NCBI GenBank assembly: GCA_963842795.1
Contig: CAWJHV010000015.1
Coordinates: forward strand, 186,001 to 250,000
Source: WHSW01 sp963842795
GTDB lineage: Bacteria > Actinomycetota > Thermoleophilia > Solirubrobacterales > 70-9
Direction of reading: 5' to 3'
DNA: 64,000 nt
Shown: positions 8,242-16,309 of the stretch, in pieces
Position numbering within the stretch: position 1 is the stretch's first letter
Layout: each line of letters opens with the position of its first letter
The notes under the pieces: generated by a model
The model's input: only the letters and a program-made list of their open reading frames with translations
Databases searched by the model: none
What the model was told of the DNA's origin: nothing
Position numbers and translations under genes: made by a program

Positions 8242-9642
8242 CTAGAGGGCGTCCGCATATCGCTCCAGCTCCTGAGCGGAGACGTACGCCCGCTCCTGCG
8301 TGACCTCCCAGCGACGCGTGCCCGCGTAGAGCCGCACGAAGTCATCACCGAGGTACTCCCGCGCGATCTCGCTGGCCTCGAAGCGCTCGATCGCTGCCTC
8401 GAGCGATGTCGGGATCGTCTCGGCGTCCGGATCCTCGTAGAAGGCTCCGGTGCTCGGCGGCGGAGCCTCGAGCCCGGCCTCGATGCCGTGCAGGCCGCCG
8501 GCGACGGCGGCCGCCATCGCGAGATAGACGTTGGCCTCGCCGCCCGGTGCCCGATGTTCGACCCGGAAGCTCCCGGCATCGTTTCCGCTGACGCGAAGCG
8601 CCGCCGCCCGGTTCGCGAACGCCCAGCTGACGGTTCCCCCGACGAATGGGAGCAGCCGCTTGTAGGAGTTGGGGGTTGGGGCCCAGATGCAGGTGAAGTC
8701 GGCCAGGGTCGCGAGTTGGCCGGCGATGTAGGAAGCCGCGACGTCGCTGAGGCCGTCCTCGCGACCGGGGTCGAAGAAGACGTTCTGCCCGGTCTCCTCC
8801 GACAGGAGGGACTGATGCAGATGACAGCCGGAGCCGAAGAGGCCCTCGACCGGCTTCGACATGAAGGTCGCGCGAACCCCGTGGATGCGAGCGACAGCTT
8901 TGATCGCGTACTTGAGCAGCATCGCCTCGTGGGCGGCGGCCGGCAAGGGACCGTGTCCGATCGCGACCTCGTACTGACCAGGACCGCCCTCGCGGTGGTG
9001 CGCGATCGGTCGCAGGCCGAGCGACCGCAGATGGCTGCCGAACGAGCGCAGCAGCAGATCGTCGTCGCCCGGACCCACTCCGCAGAATCCCTCGCCGGGG
9101 CCCGGAACCTGATCGCCCAGGATGAAGAACTCAAGCTCCGCAGCCATCTGTGGGCTGAGGCCGAGTCCCGCAGCACGCTCGAGCACGCGCTGGAGCACCC
9201 GGTACGGCGACGCGGGCAACGGACCGCCGTCGGGTAGCCGGAACTCGGCGAGCACGATCCCCGTGCCCTCGCTCCACGGAAGAGCCCGAAGCGTCTCGAG
9301 ATCGGGGACGATCACAACGTCCTCATGGCCCGTCGTCTCTCCGCTCGGCCACCAGCCCTCAAAATGCTTGGGACGGACGATGACCTCGCCACGTACGTCG
9401 AGCACCAGGGCCAGGTCGCTCAGCCCGACGGGAGCCAGGGGATCGTCCGCGAAGCGATCCCCCGCCACGCTCTTGCCCCGAAGCACGCCACTCAGATCCG
9501 CGGCGGCGACGATGATGGTGTCCAGCTCCCGCGCCTTGACCAGATCGCGGCACCGCCCGACAAGCTCGTCAGCGCTCGGCGTCGACAGGTCGCGGGGAAC
9601 GGTCAAGTTATCGGTACCATACATGAAGTCGTAACGCACCAT
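8242..9642 (-). CDS. Glutamine synthetase-family ligase (gamma-glutamylamide synthetase-like)
   Basis: A 466-residue GS-fold ATP-dependent ligase. Landmarks are AELEFFILGDQ (metal-binding Glu region), YEVAIGHGPLPAAAHEAML, GSGCHLHQSL (the conserved H-x-H) and NSYKRLLPFVGG. It lacks the adenylylation tyrosine context of primary GlnA and resembles the PuuA/IpuC group, which couples glutamate to amines before oxidation. It is the first gene of a three-gene operon with ferredoxin and P450. A LacI-type operator candidate sits 32-45 bp upstream of its start. A second start (MYGTDN) occurs six codons in; no strong ribosome site distinguishes them. The likely role is amine capture or release; the substrate is unknown. 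Confidence 0.9.
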   Translation of the reverse strand: MVRYDFMYGTDNLTVPRDLSTPSADELVGRCRDLVKARELDTIIVAAADLSGVLRGKSVAGDRFADDPLAPVGLSDLALVLDVRGEVIVRPKHFEGWWPSGETTGHEDVVIVPDLETLRALPWSEGTGIVLAEFRLPDGGPLPASPYRVLQRVLERAAGLGLSPQMAAELEFFILGDQVPGPGEGFCGVGPGDDDLLLRSFGSHLRSLGLRPIAHHREGGPGQYEVAIGHGPLPAAAHEAMLLKYAIKAVARIHGVRATFMSKPVEGLFGSGCHLHQSLLSEETGQNVFFDPGREDGLSDVAASYIAGQLATLADFTCIWAPTPNSYKRLLPFVGGTVSWAFANRAAALRVSGNDAGSFRVEHRAPGGEANVYLAMAAAVAGGLHGIEAGLEAPPPSTGAFYEDPDAETIPTSLEAAIERFEASEIAREYLGDDFVRLYAGTRRWEVTQERAYVSAQELERYADAL

Positions 9643-9673
9643 CTAACCGGCTTTAGACGAAGGAACTGTTGTT

Positions 9674-9687
9674 GATATCGTTACCAG
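9674..9687. promoter_or_regulatory. LacI-type operator candidate 4 (remote)
   Basis: GATATCGTTACCAG matches the site at 5665-5678 in 13 of 14 bases. It lies between the divergent glutamine synthetase-like gene and the ferritin-like gene starting at 9692, so it could control both. Confidence 0.5.
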
Positions 9688-9691
9688 CCTG

Positions 9692-10261
9692 GTGAATGGG
9701 ATCGACAATCTCGGCGTGCCGCCACTCGCCGGGATCAGCACCTACGAGGAAGCCTCTCGGCCCGGCCTCGGAGTCGATGAGAGCGTCGAACGGCTCCGCC
9801 GGCTCGAATACGTTCTCCGCCGGCTGCATCTCCTCTGCGCCCGCCTGCTCCCGACCGTTCCGGAGTGGGAGGTGAAGTGCGGGCTCGGGGTGCATTCGTG
9901 GCTCGACGCGGAAGCCTGCGGGGCGATCCGCAACCGCATCAACGAGCTGCGCCACCCCTCGTTGCGCTTCGACGATTCGCCCGACGAGCGTTTGACGACC
10001 CTGCTGGACGAGCTCGTCGAGGCCGAGTCAACGGTCGAGCTCCTGGCCGGGCTCAAGCTCGTGCGTTCGGACCTGCTGGCCTCGATCGATGAGTACATCG
10101 CCGTGGCGAATCCACTCGCCGATTTCCCAACCGTCTTTCTCTTGCGACGCGTCGGGCGCGAGCAGGCGGACGTGCTCGAGTGGACGCGCGTTGCCTTGAA
10201 GGGCCTCTCCGAGCACTACGGGGACGAACCAGCCCCTGGCCGTCGGGCGCGACCGAGATGA
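9692..10261 (+). CDS. Ferritin-like helical protein, N-terminal half
   Basis: A 189-residue, strongly helical protein with no cofactor motif I can name. It begins MNGIDNLGVPPLAG and includes RLRRLEYVLRRLHLLCARLL, WEVKCGLGVHSWLDAEAC (E and H on one face) and AESTVELLAGLKLVRSDL. Glutamate and histidine spacing suggests a diiron ferritin-like bundle. Its stop overlaps the next start as ATGA. The two products together (about 402 residues) may correspond to one longer ferritin-like family protein, so this may be a split or frameshifted gene. It is divergent from the GS-ferredoxin-P450 operon and shares its control region. Confidence 0.6.
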   Translation: MNGIDNLGVPPLAGISTYEEASRPGLGVDESVERLRRLEYVLRRLHLLCARLLPTVPEWEVKCGLGVHSWLDAEACGAIRNRINELRHPSLRFDDSPDERLTTLLDELVEAESTVELLAGLKLVRSDLLASIDEYIAVANPLADFPTVFLLRRVGREQADVLEWTRVALKGLSEHYGDEPAPGRRARPR

Positions 10262-10899
10262 CGCCGCGCCGCGACCGCCGCTTCCGCGACCGGTTCAACA
10301 CGTCAGCGAAGATCGATCGCTACTACAGCGACGAGTCGCGCCCGGCCGACGAGCGCGCCTACGCACTCGCCTACAAGCGGCTCCGGGAGATGGACGTTCC
10401 TGAGTGGATGGGCCCGATCCTGGCCTCGGCCGCAGATCGGCCCTGGGAGTACCACCTCGACCTCAGCCGCCAACTCTGCGATGAAACGAGGCACGCGATG
10501 ATGGGCGAGGTCGTGCTCCACAGCCACGGCGTGCCCCACTACGCGTTCCCGGTGCCGATCAACGCCGTGGAGGCGCTCAACTCCGAGTTCGATCCGCGTG
10601 AAGCGCATCTCCTCTTGTGGGGAATCGAACAGAGCCTCATGCCCGCCGACACCGGTAAGCGGTTCGAGTTCGAAATCGTGCGGGAGCACGGAGATCCGCT
10701 GATCGCGACCTTCCAGGATTTCGACTGGGCGGACGAGGTGGTACACGTCAAGATCGGTCGCCGGTGGATCGCCTCCGAGTACGAACAGTCCGCCGAAGCG
10801 CGCGAGGCCGCAGCGCAGGTCTGGAAGCGCTGGGACGCGGTCGCCACCCGAGCTCGAGGCGCGCTCGGACCAGGCGGAGTGGTGGCCGACCTTCGTTGA
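10258..10899 (+). CDS. Ferritin-like protein, C-terminal half
   Basis: A 213-residue helical protein starting MTPRRDRRFRDRF with ATG at 10258 inside the ATGA overlap. The segment LSRQLCDETRHAMMGEVVLH contains an E-x2-H pair typical of a ferritin-like metal site, and a second Glu-rich helix follows (EFDPREAHLLLWGIEQ). It has little resemblance to classic ferritins and may be a DUF455-like oxidase. Function is unknown. It is coupled to the preceding gene and may be the second half of one protein. Confidence 0.65.
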   Translation: MTPRRDRRFRDRFNTSAKIDRYYSDESRPADERAYALAYKRLREMDVPEWMGPILASAADRPWEYHLDLSRQLCDETRHAMMGEVVLHSHGVPHYAFPVPINAVEALNSEFDPREAHLLLWGIEQSLMPADTGKRFEFEIVREHGDPLIATFQDFDWADEVVHVKIGRRWIASEYEQSAEAREAAAQVWKRWDAVATRARGALGPGGVVADLR

Positions 10900-10922
10900 A
10901 CGAATGAGGGCCGGCGCGGGGC

Positions 10923-11654
10923 CTACTTGACGCCGGAGACCGGCGAGTAGCGCTCGGCCGCGGTCAGGAAGCGCCGGCAGAGGCCTCGGCCGAGGTCGTT
11001 CCAGGCCGCGATCCGCTCCGCGGTCTCGACTCGAAGGGCGTCCGGGTCGAGCCCGATGCGGACGGCGTCCGGATCGGTGGTGCCGTAGTCGTCGATCCAG
11101 CCGTGGGCGTTGGCGGCGCTGACCTCGGCGTGAAACTGGATTCCCCAGGCGCTGTCGCCGACCCGGTAGGCCTGGACGCAGACGGCGCTGCGGGCCAGGA
11201 TCGCGGCGCCCGGCGGTGGCAGGCACTCGTAGCCGTGCCACTGGAAGGACTTAAACCCGGGCGCAAGCGCGGACAGCAGCGGGTCCGACTCGCCCTCGGC
11301 CGTGAGCTCCACCGCCCGCCAGCCGATCTCGGGCTCGCGCGCGCGGCGGACCTCGCCGCCGGCGGCCTGTGAGAGCAGCTGGGCCCCGAGGCAGACGCCG
11401 AGCAGCGGCACGCGGCGCTCGAGCAGCCCGGCGAGGAAGGCGATCTCGGCGGCGATCCACGGATGCTGGTCGGCCTGGTCGACGTGCATCGCGCCGCCGA
11501 AGGTGATCACCCCGTCGTAGGTGTCCGGGAGCCCCGGAAGGTCGTCGGTCTCGGCCCGGTGCCACACGTCGAGCCGACCGCCGGCCGCGCGCACGGCCTC
11601 GGCGAAGACGCCCGGCCCGGCGTCGCGCTCATGGCTGATCGCGAGCACCCTCAT
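10923..11654 (-). CDS. Class I glutamine amidotransferase
   Basis: A 243-residue stand-alone amidotransferase-fold protein. The nucleophile elbow is GVCLGAQLLSQA and the catalytic His-Glu pair is in WGIQFHAEVS. The segment FGGAMHVDQADQHPWIAAE, with an Asp/His stretch, is common to GMP synthase-like and gamma-glutamyl-peptide hydrolase members. An upstream start is possible, but MRVLAISHERDAGPG at 11654 fits the fold, with the first beta strand at residue 2. A hydrolase acting on gamma-glutamyl amides would complement the GS-like ligase 1.3 kb away. That link is inference; it may instead be an unrelated GATase. Confidence 0.88.
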   Translation of the reverse strand: MRVLAISHERDAGPGVFAEAVRAAGGRLDVWHRAETDDLPGLPDTYDGVITFGGAMHVDQADQHPWIAAEIAFLAGLLERRVPLLGVCLGAQLLSQAAGGEVRRAREPEIGWRAVELTAEGESDPLLSALAPGFKSFQWHGYECLPPPGAAILARSAVCVQAYRVGDSAWGIQFHAEVSAANAHGWIDDYGTTDPDAVRIGLDPDALRVETAERIAAWNDLGRGLCRRFLTAAERYSPVSGVK

Positions 11655-11711
11655 CGTCCCGCGAAGTCTGCCAGGGGCCGCCGGACCGGACGGGCGCAAA
11701 GCGGCGCGCCG

Positions 11712-12480
11712 CTAGGCGCCGAACTGGCAGGCCCCGGCAGCGCCTGCACGTCGTGCCGGCCGGGTCGAGGTGGATCCGGGTGCGGTGGTTGTTGTTCGTG
11801 TCGCTGAGCTCGTCGAGGCGGTTGACCGGGTCGGCGCGCGAGATCAGGCAGTAGTTGCCGGCGGGCAGCCCGGCCACGCCCAGGCTCTGGCCCGGTAGCG
11901 ACGCGTCGTAGGTGTCGGCCCAGCCGATCGAGAGCCCCTCGACCGACGCCGGGCCGCAGCCGACGTTGCCGTAGTGGGAGCTCCGCGGCGACCCCGGCAG
12001 CGCCGGGAACAGGTGGTCGGTGTCGATGACGCAGAAGCTGACCTTCTCGGACTGCGCGACCGTGACCGCGTCGGGCTCGCGCTTGAGCAGGTAGAGCGAG
12101 AAGTCCTCGAAGTGCCAGTGCGAGTGAGCCGGGTGGTAGACCATGCAGCCGACCTGGCGGGCGGTGGCGGCGGTGTCCTGGCCACGGATGAAGTAGCCGG
12201 GCGACGCGGGTCGGCGGAGTCGTCGAAGACCCGCTGGAAGGCGATCCCGTCGTTGTCATTAATGCCGTCGCCGTAGCAGTCGGGCCCGCGGTCTGCTCGG
12301 GATAGATCTCCGCCGGCCCCACCCAGCGTTGGCAATCGTGTTCAGACACGCAGCTCGTCCCTGGACGTTGGCTCCGACGGCGGCCGAGTCCGCAGGTCCG
12401 GAAGCCGCGTCCCCGGCGCCTGCATCCGTCGGCGGCGGGCGCGGCGATCGTCGACGGCATCGAACGCCGCCTACCGCGAA
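11712..12480 (-). CDS. Lysyl oxidase-like copper protein, several frameshifts
   Basis: The clear core is MVYHPAHSHWHFEDFSLYLL, the copper-binding His cluster of the lysyl oxidase family. It is followed by VSFCVIDTDHLFPALP, GCGPASVEGLSIGWADTY and LPAGNYCLISRADPVNRLDE. Upstream pieces lie in other frames: CVSEHDCQRWVGP, then CYGDGINDNDGIAFQRVFDD, then PGYFIRGQDTA. At least three indels break the gene, and the first codons cannot be fixed. The C-terminus probably ends at the TAG at 11712. Family members are secreted and may oxidise amines or bind copper. No intact signal peptide could be reconstructed. Confidence 0.65.
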
Positions 12481-12529
12481 TCACCGGCCTGACGTTGGTG
12501 GCGCGCCTACTCGGTCCTGCGCGGAGTCC

Positions 12530-13105
12530 TCAACCCTCCTGCTTGACACCCGAGTCGAGCGCGACCAGCGCTTTCGCGACGCCGTCCGCGACGCCGAACG
12601 CCTCGGCGTCGCCGATATCAGACGAGCCAGCCCAGACCCCGCCGCGGCCGTAGTTGTCGCAGCCGGCGCGGTCCCAGACGTAGAGCTCGACGGCCTCGAC
12701 CGCGAGCTCCATCAGCCGCGGGCCGGAGAGCCACTCGAGCACGGTCTCGAGCGCCCGCTCCTCGGTGACGCCGCGGTCGACCGCCTCCTCGCCGCGGAAG
12801 CCGGCGGCGAGCTTGAGCGCCTCGCGGCGGTGCTCGCCGAGCGAGGGGAAGGCGCCCATCAGGTAGTCGCGGTTGGGGATCGGCGTGCCGACGTCCATCG
12901 AGGCGTGCCAGGCGGCGAGCATCGAGATGTCGTGCTCGTCGAGCTCGGAGATCGCCTTCGCGTAGTGGGCCTCGAGCTCGTCGTCGGGGATCTCGTCGAC
13001 CCAGGCGCGGACGGCCTCGCCGAGCAGCTGGCGCCGGGCCTCGCGGCCGATCGAGTCGGCGATCGCGCGGATCGCGTCGGCGGGGTCGATGAAGCAGAGG
13101 GACAT
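12530..13105 (-). CDS. Conserved hypothetical protein, 191 aa
   Basis: I do not recognise this family. The protein starts MSLCFIDPADAIRAIADSIG and is acidic and helical throughout (EARRQLLGEAVRAWVDEIPDDE; HYAKAISELDEHDISMLAAW). A longer in-frame start exists upstream, but that part is arginine-rich and overlaps the divergent AddB-like gene. No transmembrane segment, signal or metal motif is visible. The reading frame is intact, unlike both neighbours. It may belong to the DNA-repair neighbourhood, but nothing proves it. Confidence 0.6.
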   Translation of the reverse strand: MSLCFIDPADAIRAIADSIGREARRQLLGEAVRAWVDEIPDDELEAHYAKAISELDEHDISMLAAWHASMDVGTPIPNRDYLMGAFPSLGEHRREALKLAAGFRGEEAVDRGVTEERALETVLEWLSGPRLMELAVEAVELYVWDRAGCDNYGRGGVWAGSSDIGDAEAFGVADGVAKALVALDSGVKQEG

Positions 13106-13223
13106 CGCCGAGCGGAAGATAGATCGGCTCGCAGGACGGCAAAAACGCGGGCCCGGAATCGCCCAACGAGCGGGCCTCGGCGCGTCAGCTGACGGCTGCC
13201 GGGCGCGACCTATGCTCAGAGCG

Positions 13224-16200
13224 ATGGGCGCTCGAGCTGATCGTCGGGACCCCCGAACTCGGGCCGCGCGGGCGAGATGCTGGCGCGTTTCGGGCCGCGC
13301 TCGACCGCGAGCCGGTGCTCGTCGTGCCGACCGCCGACGACGTCGCCGCTTCGAGCGCGACCTCTGCGCCGGCGCGGCGCGCGCGCTCGGCGGCTCGATC
13401 ACCGACCTTCGCCGGGCTCGTCGCGCGAGGTCGCCGCGGCGGCTCGCGCTCGAGCTCGGCCGCGGCTCTGCGCCGACCCAGCGCCAGGCGCTGGTCCGCG
13501 CCGCGATCCGCCGACGCGGCGCCGCGCCGGCTGCGCCGCTCGGCCGCGCCGCCCGGGTTCGCCCCGGCGCTCGACCGCGCTGATCGCCGAGCTGCAGGCG
13601 GCGCTGGTCGAGCCCGGCGAGTTCGAGCGGCTGCGTCGCCGAGCTCGAGGACCGGCGCTACGAGCGCGAGCTGGCGGCGCTCTACGCCGCCTACGCCGAG
13701 CTTCGCGACGCGCGGCCGGCGCGCGGACCGCGGCTCGTCACGGCCGCCGCGATCGCCGCGCTGCGCGCCGACCCCGACGCCTGGGGCGGGCGGCCGGTGT
13801 TCGTCTACGGCTTCGACGACCTGACCGCGCGACCAGCTCGAGCTGATCGGCGCTGCTGGCCGCGCACCGCCGAGGTCACGGTCGCGGTCACCTACGCCGA
13901 CACGCGGGCGCTCGCGGCGCGCGCGGGGCTGCTCACGCGGCTGCGTCGACGAGCTCGGCGCCGAGCGACCGCGAGCCGCTGCCGTTCGACCCCGCCTACA
14001 CGACGAGCGCCGACGCTGCGCCACCTCGACCGCAACCTGTTCGAGCCCGAGCGCGGCGCGGATCGAGCCCGACGACGGCCTGGTGCTGCTCGACTCGCGC
14101 CGGCGAGCGCGGCGAGGCCGAGGCGATCGGGGTCGAGATCGCGCGCCTGCTCGCCGACGGCGTCGAGCCCGACGAGATCGCGATCGTGCTGCGCCATCCC
14201 GACTCGCGCGGGCCGCTGCTCGCGAGCGTCCTCGCGACGCTCGGGATCCCGGTGGCGGTCGAGGCCTCGATGCCGCTCGCGCGCACTGCGTCGGCACGCT
14301 CGCTGGTCGCGCTCTGCCGCGCGCGTCGCCGACGAGGCGCGTCGAGACGCTGCTCGCCCACCTGCGCTGCGACCCGTCGCTCGACCGCCGGCGCGGTCGA
14401 CTGGCTCGAGCGGCGGATCCGGCGCGGCGAGCGCGACGACGCGTCGCCGAGGCGATCGAGGGCTGGGAGAAGCCGCCGCGCCACCTCGAGCGCGCTGCGC
14501 AGCGCCGCCGACGCGGCCGCCCGGCTGCGGGCGCTGGCCGCGGTCGGCCGCGAGCTCGCCGAGGGGGCGCATCGCGAGCAGGCGCCGCTCGCCGGCCGCC
14601 CGCCGACGCGCCGGGGACGCCGTTCTCAGCCGTCGAGCTGCGCGCCGGGGTCGCGGCGGCCGAGCTGCTCGACGAGCTCGCCGACGCTCGGCGAGCTGCC
14701 CGGCTCCGAGCCGCCCGAGCTCGCCGACGCGATCGAGGCGATCGAGGCGGCGACCGTGCCGCTCTGGCGCGGCCCGGCCGCGGGCGGGTGCGGGTCATGA
14801 GCCCCTACCGGGCGCGCGCGGCGCGGGCGCGCCACCTCTTCTTCGCCGGCCTCCAGGAGGGCGAGTTCCCGAGCGCGGCGCCGCCCGACCCGCTGCTCGC
14901 CGAGGAGCGCCGGGCGCGGATCGGCAACCCCGACCTGCGCCGCGCCGACCAGGCCGACGAGGAGCGCTACCTGTTCCACGCCTGCGTCTCGCGGCCGACC
15001 GAGCGCCTGTACCTTGCTGGCGGAGCTGCGACGAGGACGGCGCGGCGCTGGCGCGCTCGCCGTTCGTCGACGAGGTCCTCGACCTGCTCGACGCCGGCCC
15101 GGCGAGCGCCGAGCAGCGGCTGCTCGCGTGCGCGGGCCCGAGCGGGCGTCGTGCTCGACGCCGGCGAGGCGTCCACCGCCGCGCATGCTCGCCCGCGCGC
15201 TCGCGCTCGCCGGGCCGGCGACGCGGACCGCGCCGCGACGCTCGAGCGGCTCGGCGTCGGCGCCGAGCCGGCGGCGCGGACCCTCGGCCCAGTTCGCCGG
15301 CTGCCGGACCCGAGCCTCCCGGGCCGCTCGCGCTCGCCGGCGGTGCTCGCGGAGCTCGCGCGCGCGCCGGATGTTCAGCGCCAACACGCTCGAGGGCTGG
15401 GTCACGTGCTCGTACCGGTGGTTCGTCGACCACGAGCTCTCGCCGCAGCGGCTCGACCCGACGCCGACCCGCTCTGGCTCGGCGGCGTCGTCCACGACGC
15501 GCTCGAGCGCCTCTACGCCGAGCCGCCGGGCGACGACTCGATCCCGCGCCCGGGCGACGTCGGGCGCTGGCAGCGCGCGCTTCGGCGAGCTGCTCGACGA
15601 GTCCGTGGCCGAGGACGGGGCGCGAGCCTCGACGCGCCGCCGGCGCGGCCGCGCTCGAGCGCGCCCGGGCCCAGGTCGAGGCCTTCCTCGCCGACGAGGC
15701 CGAGGCGAGACCGAGTTCCGCCCGGCCCGCGACCTGCTCGAGCTCGGCTTCGGCGAGCTCGACCACGAGCCCGAGGACGGCCCGAGCCGCGCCGGCGCTC
15801 GAGCTCGGCGACGTCGAGCTGCGCGGCCGGATCGACCGCATCGACGTCGCCGCCGACGGCGCGCAGCGCGATCGTCCGCGACTACAAGACCGGCAAGGAG
15901 GTCGCCAGCGCCGACGAAGTTCGGCGAGCGAGGGCACGCTCCAGATCCAGCTCTACATGCTCGTCGCCCGGCGAGTGCTCGGGCTCGACCCGGTCGGCGG
16001 CCTCTACCACCCGCTCGGCGCGACCGCGCCGAGCGACCGCCGGCCCGCGGGCTCGTCGACGCCGACGACGCGCGCCTCGACGGCCTCGACCTCGTCCGCA
16101 CCGACCGCAAGCCCGCCGAGGAGTTCGAGGAGCTGCTCGACGAGCGCCGAGCGCTCGCGGTCGAGACGGCGGCCGCGATGCGGGCCGGGCGAATCACCCG

Positions 16201-16309
16201 CGACCCGCTCAACGGCGAGTGCCCGCGCTACTGCACCTTCCAGCCGATCTGCCGGCTCGAGCGCGCGCTCGGCGACGTCGGCAGGAGCGCCGAACGGCGG
16301 CGAGGATGA
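13224..16309 (+). pseudogene. AddB-like helicase-nuclease subunit, heavily frameshifted
   Basis: By patching frames, one reads LELIVGTPNSGRAGEMLARF (a P-loop-like start lacking the Walker lysine), VFVYGFDDLTA, GLVLLDSAGERGEAEAIG, LFFAGLQEGEFP, then a C-terminal PD-(D/E)XK nuclease (GRIDRIDV, IVRDYKTGKEV near 15.88 kb). The C-terminus has a cysteine cluster, CPRYCTFQPIC near 16.23 kb. This is the architecture of AddB/RexB-type subunits of the double-strand-break resection complex. The corrected length is about 1,030 residues. Frames change roughly every 60-150 bases, so no intact product is encoded as given. The stop overlaps the AddA-like start by ATGA. Sequencing indels are a likelier cause than true decay, because all motifs survive. 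Confidence 0.75.
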
